DNA of 10,195 nucleotides from Actinomycetes bacterium (GTDB lineage: Bacteria > Actinomycetota > Actinomycetes > S36-B12). Of the stretch, positions 1 through 7,170 are shown in pieces (within the stretch, counting starts at the first letter, position 1; each line of letters starts with the position of its first letter). The stretch covers positions 1 to 10,195 of the forward strand of contig JAUHZW010000057.1 of the NCBI GenBank assembly GCA_030425745.1. The letters run 5' to 3'. The position numbers and the translations under genes were made by a program. The notes under the pieces were generated by a model that did not search any database, was not told the origin of the DNA, and saw only the letters and a list, made by a program, of their open reading frames with translations.

Positions 1-171
1 GGTCACCGCCTGCTCCGGCACCCGGAACGAGCGACCCACGCGCACGGCCGGCAGGTCGCCGTTGTGCACGAGTCGGTACACCGTCATCTTGGAGACGCGC
101 ATCATCGACGCCACCTCGGCGACGGTAAGGAACCGGACGTCGTTCAGGTCCCGGTCGGGGGTCGCTGCCAT
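1..171 (-). CDS. BldC/excisionase-type helix-turn-helix protein, 3' end outside window
   Basis: This is a small DNA-binding protein, of which 57 codons are visible from the ATG at 171 to the left edge. After a short charged leader (MAATPDRDLNDV) comes the standard MerR/excisionase-like winged-helix pattern: FLTVAEVASMMRVSKMTVYR (residues 14-33), then LVHNGDLPAVRVGRSFRVPE. The TVAEVA, VSKMTVYRL and GxLPAVRVGRSFRVP blocks are typical of the short BldC-like actinobacterial regulators. In mycobacteria a protein of this type (Rv0500A) lies just downstream of proC, and here it lies downstream of proC-acuC. I see no good Shine-Dalgarno before the ATG and no in-frame alternative start close upstream. 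Its targets are unknown, and a role in development or housekeeping regulation is only family inference. Confidence 0.88.
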   Translation of the reverse strand, partial: MAATPDRDLNDVRFLTVAEVASMMRVSKMTVYRLVHNGDLPAVRVGRSFRVPEQAVT

Positions 172-240
172 GTCACACCGAACTCTCTGCCCCCAGTCGC
201 ACCGGCTTCCCCTCCGGAGACCACGACAACGGGCGCTCGA

Positions 241-246
241 AGACTA
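241..246 (-). promoter_or_regulatory. Possible -10 element for the BldC-like gene
   Basis: The minus strand reads TAGTCT here, matching TANNNT and identical to the hexamer proposed as -10 for the TetR gene. Transcription would start near 234 and give a leader of about 63 nt. The -35 region is poor: TTTCCC at 265-270 with an 18 bp spacer. It lies in the only sizeable gap (172-343) of the leftward gene series, so a promoter is expected here, but this hexamer is weak evidence. Confidence 0.35.
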
Positions 247-264
247 GTGGCCCGTGGGGCTGTC

Positions 265-290
265 GGGAAAGTTGAATGCGGAAATCCGCA
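265..290 (-). terminator. Possible terminator hairpin after acuC
   Basis: The minus strand carries the perfect inverted repeat TGCGGATTTCCGCA (277-290; stem of 5-6 bp), followed by the T-rich but interrupted stretch TTCAACTTT. It lies 54 nt past the acuC stop and before the possible promoter of the BldC-like gene, which suits a terminator for the operon. The stem is short and the T tract is imperfect, so it could equally be a protein-binding palindrome. Confidence 0.35.
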
Positions 291-343
291 CGATCCTGCG
301 ACCTTCCGGTGATGGAGACCACATCGAGGTGTCGCCGCCGGCG

Positions 344-1540
344 TCAGAACCAGACGGCCGGCTCGGGATCCAGACCGTGGTGCGGGAACACGGCCTCGCG
401 GGTGGCCAGCACCGCACCGTCGACCGGGTCGTCGGGGTCGAACCCCTGCTCGAGCGGCTTGGGCCACGGGTCCCGACCATCGGTCATGCGGCCGGGAGCC
501 TGCCGACCCAATGCCTCCAGCACGAACTCGTGGAAGCCCTCCGGCAGATCGGTCTCCGGAGGGATGGGTGAGCCGAGCGCCTCGGCCATCAGGTGCGTCC
601 ACGCACGTGGGACGACGTCGACCCACTCGTAGCCGCCGCCGCCGACGGCCACCCATCGCCCACCGGCGTAGCGGTGCGCCCAGCGGTGCAGGGCGGCGAA
701 CGCCATCCGCTGGCCGTCCAGCGAAACCAGCAGATGCGCCAGCGGGTCCTCGAAGTGCGTGTCGACACCGTGCTGGGTGATCAGCACCTGCGGCTCGAAG
801 GCCTCGAGAAGCTCGGGGACCACCCCGTGCAGCGCGCGCAGCCAGCCCTGGTCGCTGGTGCCCGACGGCAGCGCGACGTTCACGGCCGAGCCCGGTGCCT
901 TCGGGCCGCCGGTGTCGGCCGGCCACCCGGTGCCCGGAAACAGGCTCGCCGGGCTCTCGTGCAGCGAGATGGTCAGCACGCGAGGGTCGTCGGCGAAGAT
1001 GCTCTCGACCCCGTCACCGTGGTGGACGTCGACATCGACGTAGGCCACCCGCTCCGCACCCTGATCCAGCAGCGCGGCGATCGCGACGGCGATGTCGTTG
1101 TAGACGCAGAACCCGGCCGCGCGGTCGGCCATGGCGTGGTGCAGCCCGCCGGCGAGGTTCACCGCGTGCTCCACACTTCCGGACCACACCGCCTCGGCCG
1201 CGGCCAGCGTCGCTCCGCAGACCCGGGCCGCCGCGGTGTGCATCTCGGCGAACACCGGGTCGTCCGCCGTGCCGAGTCCACGCGCCTCGTCGTAGAAGTG
1301 CGGGTCCGACGACGCCGCCTTGACCGCGGCCACGAACTCGGCATCGTGGACCCGCAGAAGCGCTGCGTCGGGCACCGGCTCGACCGGCCCGATCATCTGC
1401 GCCCGAGTGGATCCGAGGAGGCCGAAATCCGCCACCAGGCGCATCGCCAACTGCACCCGGATCGGAGCCAGCGGGTGACCCGGGCCGAAGTCGTACTCCG
1501 CCAGACGCGGATCCCAGACGACCCCGACCTGCTCACTCAT
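344..1540 (-). CDS. acuC: Class I histone deacetylase-family protein, AcuC-like
   Basis: This is a zinc-dependent deacetylase of the arginase/deacetylase fold (398 aa), expected to remove acetyl groups from lysines of cytoplasmic proteins or from small acetylated amines. The full active site is visible: the His pair in GGLHHA (H134, H135), GFCVYND (143-149), the zinc ligands D171 and H173 in VDVDVHHGDG, the third ligand D260 in QHGVDTH, and the transition-state tyrosine Y304 in GGGGY. The length is usual for bacterial AcuC. The ATG at 1540 lies 2 bp after the proC stop, with GGAG (1548-1551) 7 nt upstream inside the end of proC, so the two are co-translated. Bacillus AcuC acts on acetyl-CoA synthetase, but no acs or acetoin genes are present here. 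The true substrate is therefore open, and the acuC name is by homology. Confidence 0.92.
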   Translation of the reverse strand: MSEQVGVVWDPRLAEYDFGPGHPLAPIRVQLAMRLVADFGLLGSTRAQMIGPVEPVPDAALLRVHDAEFVAAVKAASSDPHFYDEARGLGTADDPVFAEMHTAAARVCGATLAAAEAVWSGSVEHAVNLAGGLHHAMADRAAGFCVYNDIAVAIAALLDQGAERVAYVDVDVHHGDGVESIFADDPRVLTISLHESPASLFPGTGWPADTGGPKAPGSAVNVALPSGTSDQGWLRALHGVVPELLEAFEPQVLITQHGVDTHFEDPLAHLLVSLDGQRMAFAALHRWAHRYAGGRWVAVGGGGYEWVDVVPRAWTHLMAEALGSPIPPETDLPEGFHEFVLEALGRQAPGRMTDGRDPWPKPLEQGFDPDDPVDGAVLATREAVFPHHGLDPEPAVWF

Positions 1541-1542
1541 GG

Positions 1543-2337
1543 TCAGGCTCCGGAGAGCTCGCGGCTGCGGTCACGAGCCGCGCGAAGGGCGGCTCGGACT
1601 CCCTCGGCCACCTCGTGATCGTCCATCGTGCCGATCGCCGCGGCGGTGGTGCCTCCGGGCGAGGTGACCTTCCGGCGCAGGTCGGCAGCGGATTCTCCCG
1701 ACGAGGAGAGCAGCATCGCCGCCCCGAGGAGGGTCTGGTTCACCATGCGGATCGCGTCGGCCTCATCGAGGCCGAGATCCATGCCGGCGGACGTCATCGC
1801 CTCGGCGAGGTAGAACAGGTAGGCCGGACCGCTCCCGGACACGGCGGTGACGGCGTCCTGCAGATCCTCGGGCACCGTCACCACAAGGCCGACGCTGGCC
1901 ATGAGCTCCTCGGCAAGCGCCAGGGCCTCGGGCGAGCAGCCGGCTCCGGCGCTTATGCCCGTGACGCCCTGGTCGATGCGCGCCGGGGTGTTGGGCATCG
2001 CCCGCACCACGTTGACCCCTCCCGCGACCGCCTGCTCGATGCTGGCCGTGCGGATGCCGGCGGCTATCGAGATGACCACAGCGCCCGTCGGAATGACAGA
2101 CCTCACCTCATCCAGCAGGGCCATGGTGTCCTGCGGCTTGACGACGAGGACGACGACGTCGGCACCGGCCACCGCATCGAGCGGCTCGGCGATGACGACA
2201 TCGAGACTGGCGGCAAGTTCTGCCGCACGCTCAGCACGCTTCTCGGCGACGACGACCTGCGGCCGCGGCTCTCGGCGGAGCAGTCCGGTGGCCAGGGTCT
2301 CGCCCATGACGCCGCCCCCCAGGATCGCGATGCGCAT
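1543..2337 (-). CDS. proC: Pyrroline-5-carboxylate reductase
   Basis: This enzyme catalyses the last step of proline synthesis, the NAD(P)H-dependent reduction of 1-pyrroline-5-carboxylate to L-proline in the cytoplasm. The 264 aa length is normal for the family. Visible landmarks are the N-terminal Rossmann loop GGGVMG (7-12), VKPQD (66-70), the RAMPNTPA block (112-119), the family signature VSGSGPAY (166-173) and VTSPGGTT (224-231) near the substrate and dimer region. The start at 2337 is supported by AAGGAG 7 nt upstream. The gene follows the ProDH-like gene by 37 bp and precedes acuC by 2 bp. The proC to BldC-like gene order recalls mycobacterial Rv0500-Rv0500A, here with acuC in between. 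No broken or missing motif was seen. Confidence 0.97.
   Translation of the reverse strand: MRIAILGGGVMGETLATGLLRREPRPQVVVAEKRAERAAELAASLDVVIAEPLDAVAGADVVVLVVKPQDTMALLDEVRSVIPTGAVVISIAAGIRTASIEQAVAGGVNVVRAMPNTPARIDQGVTGISAGAGCSPEALALAEELMASVGLVVTVPEDLQDAVTAVSGSGPAYLFYLAEAMTSAGMDLGLDEADAIRMVNQTLLGAAMLLSSSGESAADLRRKVTSPGGTTAAAIGTMDDHEVAEGVRAALRAARDRSRELSGA
1548..1551 (-). promoter_or_regulatory. Shine-Dalgarno of acuC, inside proC
   Basis: The minus strand has GGAG 7 nt before the acuC ATG, within the last codons of proC. It fixes the acuC start and supports translation re-initiation across the 2 bp gap. Confidence 0.7.
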
Positions 2338-2344
2338 GAACCCA

Positions 2345-2350
2345 CTCCTT
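2345..2350 (-). promoter_or_regulatory. Shine-Dalgarno of proC
   Basis: The minus strand reads AAGGAG, ending 7 nt before the proC ATG. This is the strongest ribosome binding site in the leftward series. It sits in the 37 bp gap after the ProDH-like gene, so proC can be translated independently of its upstream neighbour. I see no convincing -10 in this gap. Confidence 0.8.
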
Positions 2351-2374
2351 CATCCGTTGCTGCGTGCCGTCGGC

Positions 2375-3289
2375 TCAGCCCGGAAGCAGGGACCGCAGGG
2401 CCCCGCCGATGCCCCCGGGCTGTTCCGCCAAGCCTCCCACGAGCCGCTCGAACCATCGCGGACCGAAGGGGACGTAGACCCGGACGCGGTGGCCGGCAGC
2501 CAGCAGCCGCTCCTGCTGGCCGGTCTGCCGACCGAGGTAGAAGGCGAACTCGAAGCTGTGGGGGGCCCGGCCGTAGCGGTCGGCCAGCGACTCCACGATC
2601 TCGATCAGGCGGGTGTCGTGGGTGGCGAAGGAAGGCTCGCCGCCACCCTGCAGCAGGGTCTTCGCGCAGCGCACGAATGCCTTGTCGGTCTCGATCGGCT
2701 GCCGGTAGGTCTCGGTGCCGTCGCCCCGGGCACCCTTGACCAGCCGGACGCGGTGGTCGGCCAGCCGGACACAGTCGGCCTCCGTGCTGCGCAGGATGGC
2801 CGGGAGGGTCACGCCGAGATCATCACCACGCGCCAGAAGCGGATCCACCCAGGTCAGGGCCTCGGCGAGGTCCGTCGGGTCGGCGATTCCCAGTCTCAGC
2901 GGAACACCTGTCGCGCTGCCCTGCGCGGCGAGCGCGTCGAGGCGCTCGTAGGCGGTGTCGGCTCCCCGGTCCAGCACCTGCCCGAGTGACTCGGGGAAGA
3001 GCACCACCTCCGCGACACCCGCCAGGCCGGAGGCCGCGACCGCATCGATGACCTCCGCGTAGCCGGCAGCGGCCTCCTGCGCCTCGACGCCGCTCTGCAC
3101 GTCGGGCGCCACCCGCTCGAGGGCGGCGAAGTAGCCGCGGTCCGCGAGATCGGACACCAGCGGCAGCACCTCGTCCAGACTCTCGCCGCCGACGACCCGC
3201 GACACCAGGTCACGCGCCACCGGAGTGCGCCCCAGCACCCCACCGAGGGACTCATTGCGGGCGACCGAGGCCAGGGCCTCACGAATCAT
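2375..3289 (-). CDS. Divergent proline dehydrogenase-like flavoprotein
   Basis: This 304 aa protein has the length and fold signals of a monofunctional proline dehydrogenase, an FAD-dependent TIM barrel that oxidises proline to pyrroline-5-carboxylate and passes electrons to the membrane. Recognisable blocks are VRLVKGA (181-187, with the flavin-site lysine K185), FATHD (221-225), FEFAFYLG (246-253) and RVYVPFG (270-276). By eye, however, the C-terminal helix reads RLVGGLAEQPG where the family normally has a form like MRRLAERPG. The two adjacent arginines that bind the proline carboxylate are thus glycines (285-286). The motif before VRLVKGA also has TLPAIL where LQAYL is usual. Its ATG overlaps the TetR stop (ATGA), and proC follows 37 bp later. 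It may be an active but altered enzyme, act on another substrate, or have lost activity. No P5C dehydrogenase partner lies in the window. Confidence 0.82.
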   Translation of the reverse strand: MIREALASVARNESLGGVLGRTPVARDLVSRVVGGESLDEVLPLVSDLADRGYFAALERVAPDVQSGVEAQEAAAGYAEVIDAVAASGLAGVAEVVLFPESLGQVLDRGADTAYERLDALAAQGSATGVPLRLGIADPTDLAEALTWVDPLLARGDDLGVTLPAILRSTEADCVRLADHRVRLVKGARGDGTETYRQPIETDKAFVRCAKTLLQGGGEPSFATHDTRLIEIVESLADRYGRAPHSFEFAFYLGRQTGQQERLLAAGHRVRVYVPFGPRWFERLVGGLAEQPGGIGGALRSLLPG

Positions 3290-3942
3290 GCGCTGCCCGC
3301 CTGCCCCGGACCGGTGACCCGGTTGGTCGGATCTAGCAGCGCCTGGATGGCCGGCCCGATGAGCGCGACGAGCTCGTCCTCGCTCGCCGAGGCGACCGGC
3401 TCGAGCCGGAGCAGGTATCTGGTCGTCATGAGCCCGAGCAGATGTGAGGTGATCAGGCCGACACGGAGCCGGGCATCGGGAACCCCCACTGCGGCCACCG
3501 CCCCGTCGACGACCGTGCTGGAGAAGTACTCCGACACCAGTCGGAGCTGGGCCAGGGACTCCGAGGACGCGGCCGCGCGAGCCGCACCCGCGGTCGCTCC
3601 CATGCCCTGCTCCGAGGAGACGAGCCGGGTGAGGTCGGCGCGCACCTTGTCGTCGTCCATCAGGGTCAGGGCCATCCGGACCAGTCGATCCCCCATGCCG
3701 TCCAGACCCGGGGCGATGAGCTCCGGGATGGCCTGGGCCGGGTCGAAGGGCAGCCGCATCGCCGCGGCGAAGAGCCGTTCCTTGTTCTGGTAGACCGACT
3801 TCAGGACATCCGGGGCCACACCCGCAGCCACGGCCACGGACTTCAGGGTCGTCCCGGCATACCCACGGGACTCGAAGGCCAGGCGCGCCGCCTGCAGCAC
3901 CGCACCGGCGGCATCCTGCGGGCTGATCGGGGTGTTGGCCAC
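3286..3942 (-). CDS. TetR-family transcriptional regulator
   Basis: This is a one-component regulator of about 218 aa. An N-terminal helix-turn-helix domain (AVLQAARLAFESRGYAGTTL, then VAVAAGVAPDVLKSVYQNKE) is followed by an all-helical ligand/dimer domain that includes GLMTTRYLLRLEPVAS. That phrase is typical of a large actinobacterial TetR group. The open frame extends to an ATG at 4038, but that start would overlap the isomerase gene by 86 bp and add a non-TetR leader. I prefer the GTG at 3942, giving VANTPISPQ directly before the HTH. It has no Shine-Dalgarno but has a -10 hexamer 7 nt upstream. The stop overlaps the ProDH-like start (ATGA), so the two are co-translated, and ProDH-like/proC/acuC or the gene itself are possible targets. 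The ligand is unknown. Confidence 0.85.
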   Translation of the reverse strand: MANTPISPQDAAGAVLQAARLAFESRGYAGTTLKSVAVAAGVAPDVLKSVYQNKERLFAAAMRLPFDPAQAIPELIAPGLDGMGDRLVRMALTLMDDDKVRADLTRLVSSEQGMGATAGAARAAASSESLAQLRLVSEYFSSTVVDGAVAAVGVPDARLRVGLITSHLLGLMTTRYLLRLEPVASASEDELVALIGPAIQALLDPTNRVTGPGQAGSA

Positions 3943-3949
3943 GGAGAAC

Positions 3950-3978
3950 AGACTAGGCGCTGCGGTCGGGAATGTCGG
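3950..3978 (-). promoter_or_regulatory. Promoter for a leaderless TetR-ProDH-proC-acuC transcript
   Basis: On the minus strand, CCGACA (3973-3978; matches the GACA of TTGACA) is separated by exactly 17 bp from TAGTCT (3950-3955; TANNNT). The GTG start at 3942 follows after 7 nt, so transcription would begin at or next to the start codon. The TAG of the -10 hexamer is also the stop codon of the upstream isomerase gene. The lack of any Shine-Dalgarno before the GTG fits a leaderless message. Confidence 0.55.
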
Positions 3979-4780
3979 CCGCTCGGGCGTGCGGCCCCTG
4001 ACCCAGGTGCAGCCGCGCGAAGGCGAGCGTCTCAGCAAGATCGGCGAGCCGCTCCTGTCGGTCTGCGGCCTTGCGGGTGCTCACCTCGGCGATGACATGG
4101 CCATCGAAGCCGGTGGCCGCCAGGTGGGTGAGCACCCGAGCGACCGGCTGCTCGCCTCGCCCGGGCACGAGGTGCTCGTCGCGCACCGAGTCGGTGCCAT
4201 CCGCGAGATGCAGATGCGCAAGACGCTCCCCCAGGTCGACGGCCATCTCCGTCGCGTCGGACTGGGACACGGCCGTGTGCGACAGATCGAGGGTCGTGTG
4301 CGGGTAGTCGTCATTGCGGACGTCCCAGTCCGGCAGGTAGGCGCCGACCGATCCCGGGCCGGCGCGCCACGGGAACATGTTCTCGACCGCGAAGCGGACG
4401 TCGGTCTCCGAGCCCATGCGGTGGAGTCCGGTGACGAACTCCTTGGCGTAGTCGCGCTGCCACCGGAACGGCGGATGGACGACGACGGTCGCGGCGCCGA
4501 CGCTCTCAGCGGCCGCCTGAGCCCGTTGGAGCTTGCCCCACGGGTCGGTGCCCCAGACGTGCTGGGTCACGAGGAGGCACGGCGCGTGGATCGCGAGGAT
4601 GGGGATCTCGTAGTGCTCCGACAGTGCGCGCAGCGCCTGCGGGTCCTGACTCGTCGCGTCCGTGCCGACCATCACCTCGACGCCGTCGTAGCCGAGGTAG
4701 GCCGCGATCTCGAAGCCCGCAGCCGTGCTCTCGGGGAACACCGAGGAGGTGGACAGGCCGACCCGGACCTCCGCGCTCAT
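3953..4780 (-). CDS. Sugar phosphate isomerase/epimerase-like TIM-barrel protein (AP endonuclease 2 superfamily)
   Basis: This 275 aa cytoplasmic protein belongs to the xylose-isomerase-like TIM-barrel superfamily, which includes endonuclease IV, sugar isomerases and epimerases. Barrel strands with probable metal ligands are visible: AIHAPC (H65), VVVHPP (H102), FAVENMFPW (E133), TTLDLSH (D165, H168), LAHLHLADG (H191) and VIAEVS (E232). RDEHLVPGRG (200-209) is the usual loop after the histidine strand. It resembles mycobacterial Rv0498 and keeps the same position between ppx and proC. The open frame extends upstream to 5113, but the ATG at 4780 overlaps the ATPase stop as ATGA and begins directly with VRVGLST, so that start is chosen. 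The reaction cannot be read from the sequence; sugar isomerisation, epimerisation and DNA repair are all possible for the fold. Confidence 0.88.
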   Translation of the reverse strand: MSAEVRVGLSTSSVFPESTAAGFEIAAYLGYDGVEVMVGTDATSQDPQALRALSEHYEIPILAIHAPCLLVTQHVWGTDPWGKLQRAQAAAESVGAATVVVHPPFRWQRDYAKEFVTGLHRMGSETDVRFAVENMFPWRAGPGSVGAYLPDWDVRNDDYPHTTLDLSHTAVSQSDATEMAVDLGERLAHLHLADGTDSVRDEHLVPGRGEQPVARVLTHLAATGFDGHVIAEVSTRKAADRQERLADLAETLAFARLHLGQGPHARAADIPDRSA

Positions 4781-7170
4781 CGCCGGGCTGCCGTCCGGGC
4801 GGGGCGCGTCCGGGCGCTGGGCGGACGGCGCCAGCGGTCGGTGACCAGCGCGGCGAGCCACACGAGCACCACGCCGATGAGCCCGGCCCCGATGGCGACG
4901 AACGAGTACCTCTCCGGGCCCAGCGACACGGCGAAGAACGTGGACAGGAACGGGATGTACAGCACAGCGATGAACATCGCGACCATCGTCGCGACGATTC
5001 CCAGCCTGATCGCGTTGAGCGGCCGTGCCGACATCAGGAGGACGCCGGCCGCGACGATGAACAGCGTGATGCAGGCGGCGGACTGGGCGTTGAGCAGCGG
5101 CTCCCCGACCCACAGGGCGACGCTGTAGCTCACCAGGGCCGACGCCGCACAGATGACCCCGGACGGCACGGCGAACAGCAGGACGCGGCGCAGGAACCCC
5201 GGCCGGAACCGCTCGGTGTTCGGCATCAGCGCGAGGAAGAACCCCGGAATGCCGATGGTCAGGGCACTCACGAGCGTGAGGTGCCGGGGCAGGAAGGGGA
5301 AGGCGACGGCGAAGATCCCCGTGAACAGCGAGAACACGACGGAGTAGGCGGTCTTGGTGAGGAAGACATCAGACACGCGCTCGATGTTGCCCAGCACCCG
5401 GCGGCCCTCGGCGACGACGCTGGGCATCACCGACCACTTGTCGTCGAGCAGCACGAGCTGCGCCACCGCGCGGGTGGCACCCGAGCCCGACCCCATCGCG
5501 ATGCCGAGGTCGGCCTTCTTCAGCGCGAGGACGTCGTTCACGCCATCGCCGGTCATCGCCACGGTGGAGTCACGCAGGTGGAGCGCCTCGACCATCTGCT
5601 GCTTCTGCAGCGGCGTGACGCGTCCGAAGACGTTGGCCTCCTCGATCGGCTGCGCGAGATCCTGCGGATCGTCGGGCAGGTCACGGGCGTCGACCGGGTG
5701 ATCGGCACCGGGCACGCCCGCCTCCTGGGCGATCGCCCCGACGGTGACGGCATTGTCACCGGAGATGACCTTGACGGTGACGTCCTGGTCGAGGAAGTAG
5801 GACACCGTCTGAGCGGCATCCGGGCGCAGCTCCTGGCTGATCGACACCAGCGCGACCGGAGTGAGCGTCGTCAGCGGCTCATCGGCGGGGGGAAGGTGCT
5901 CGGCCTGCGCCAGCAGCAGCACCCGAGCGCCGGTGCCGGCGAGGTCGTCCGCCTCCTGACGGACCGCCTCGGGGGCACCGGCTCCGACGATCTCGGGGGC
6001 GCCGAGCACCCACGCCCCGTGGGCACCGAAGTCGGCCGCGGACCACTTGCGGGCACTGGAGAACGGCGTGGCACCCGTGACGGTCCAGCCGGGCGACGAG
6101 AACTCGTCCGCCACCGCCTGCAGCGTGGGGTTGGGACTCGCGGCGCTCGCGGCGACCGCGCCCAGCACCGGGCCGACGTCCTGCGTCGTCATCTCGTGGG
6201 ACAGCGGCACGACCTTCTGGACACGCATGCCCGGCTCGGTGAGGGTGCCTGTCTTGTCCGCGCAGATGGTGTCGACACGGGCCAGGACCTCCACGGCGGG
6301 CATGTCCTGCACGAGCACGCGCTTCTGGGCCAGCCGGATGACCGACACGGCCATCGCGATCGAGGTCAGCAGGACCAGGCCCTCCGGAACCATCGTGACC
6401 ACTCCGGCGATCGTGCCGCGCACGGCCTCGTCGAAGGGCAGGTCAGCCCGGACGAACTGCGACCACAGAAGCAGCACCCCCACCGGGATCAGGAGGAACG
6501 AGATCGCTCGGATGAAACCGTTGATGGCCGTCCGCAGTTCGGAGTTCGTCAGGTTGAAGTCCTTGGCCTGCTCGGTGAGGCGACCCGCGAACGACTCCGC
6601 CCCCACGCGGGTCGCGCGGTAGACACCGGATCCCGCGACGACGAAGGACCCGGACATCGCCTGATCACCGGCGGCCTTGTCGACCGGGTCAGCCTCACCG
6701 GTCAGCAGGCTCTCGTCGATCTCCAGACCGTCCGACCGGAGGATGACGCCGTCGACGACGAGCTGGTCGCCGACGGTCAGCACGACGATGTCGTCCAGCA
6801 CCACGTCGTCCTTGGCGACCGAGACGGCCTCACCGTCTCGCAGGACGGTGGGGCGGGCCTCGCCGAGGACGGCCAGTTTGGCGAGGGTGCGAGCGGCCCG
6901 GTACTCCTGGATGATGCCGATGGCCGTGTTCGCCACGATCACGAAGCCGAAGAGCGAGTCCTGGATCGGGGCGACCAGCAGCATGATCACCCACAGCGTG
7001 CCGATCAGTCCGTTGAACCACGTGAACGTGTTGGCCTTGACGATGTCGCCGAAGCTGCGGCTGCGGGCATCCGGGACCGCGTTGACCTCGCCCCGAGCCA
7101 CCCGCTCGGCCACCTCCGGCGCGGTGAGACCGACCTGCGGGTCGACCGCGCTGTCCGCAGCCGGGCTCAC
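4777..7170 (-). CDS. ctpE: P-type cation-transporting ATPase, CtpE-like (probable Ca2+)
   Basis: This is an integral membrane ion pump of 797 aa, which as I recall is about the length of mycobacterial CtpE. All core P-type ATPase elements are present: the N-terminal LTAPEVAERV, the actuator motif LLTGEADP (155-162), PEGL in M4 (262-265), the phosphorylation site DKTGTLTE (D305), KWSA in the nucleotide domain (375-378), ISGDNAV (469-475) and TGDGVND (540-546). Hydrophobic membrane segments lie around 53-90, 219-240 and 252-280, with about six more after residue 600. No N-terminal heavy-metal domain and no CPC-type motif exist, which argues against copper or zinc export. PEGL with TIGIPGFFLALMPN in M6 matches CtpE, reported as a calcium transporter in mycobacteria. 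The GTG start overlaps the ppx stop (GTGA) and the stop overlaps the isomerase start. The ion is inferred, not shown. Confidence 0.9.
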   Translation of the reverse strand: MSPAADSAVDPQVGLTAPEVAERVARGEVNAVPDARSRSFGDIVKANTFTWFNGLIGTLWVIMLLVAPIQDSLFGFVIVANTAIGIIQEYRAARTLAKLAVLGEARPTVLRDGEAVSVAKDDVVLDDIVVLTVGDQLVVDGVILRSDGLEIDESLLTGEADPVDKAAGDQAMSGSFVVAGSGVYRATRVGAESFAGRLTEQAKDFNLTNSELRTAINGFIRAISFLLIPVGVLLLWSQFVRADLPFDEAVRGTIAGVVTMVPEGLVLLTSIAMAVSVIRLAQKRVLVQDMPAVEVLARVDTICADKTGTLTEPGMRVQKVVPLSHEMTTQDVGPVLGAVAASAASPNPTLQAVADEFSSPGWTVTGATPFSSARKWSAADFGAHGAWVLGAPEIVGAGAPEAVRQEADDLAGTGARVLLLAQAEHLPPADEPLTTLTPVALVSISQELRPDAAQTVSYFLDQDVTVKVISGDNAVTVGAIAQEAGVPGADHPVDARDLPDDPQDLAQPIEEANVFGRVTPLQKQQMVEALHLRDSTVAMTGDGVNDVLALKKADLGIAMGSGSGATRAVAQLVLLDDKWSVMPSVVAEGRRVLGNIERVSDVFLTKTAYSVVFSLFTGIFAVAFPFLPRHLTLVSALTIGIPGFFLALMPNTERFRPGFLRRVLLFAVPSGVICAASALVSYSVALWVGEPLLNAQSAACITLFIVAAGVLLMSARPLNAIRLGIVATMVAMFIAVLYIPFLSTFFAVSLGPERYSFVAIGAGLIGVVLVWLAALVTDRWRRPPSARTRPARTAARR

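Noticed and set aside
593..2989. Long plus-strand frames opposite acuC, proC and the ProDH-like gene (593-1618, 1615-2739, 1847-2989)
   Set aside because: They are Arg/Gly-rich translations without family motifs, overlapping each other and fully opposite well-supported genes.
4781..5113. Upstream extension of the isomerase frame to an ATG at 5113
   Set aside because: The extension lies inside the ATPase coding region, is Arg-rich and is unlike the family. The ATGA overlap at 4780 gives a normal N terminus.
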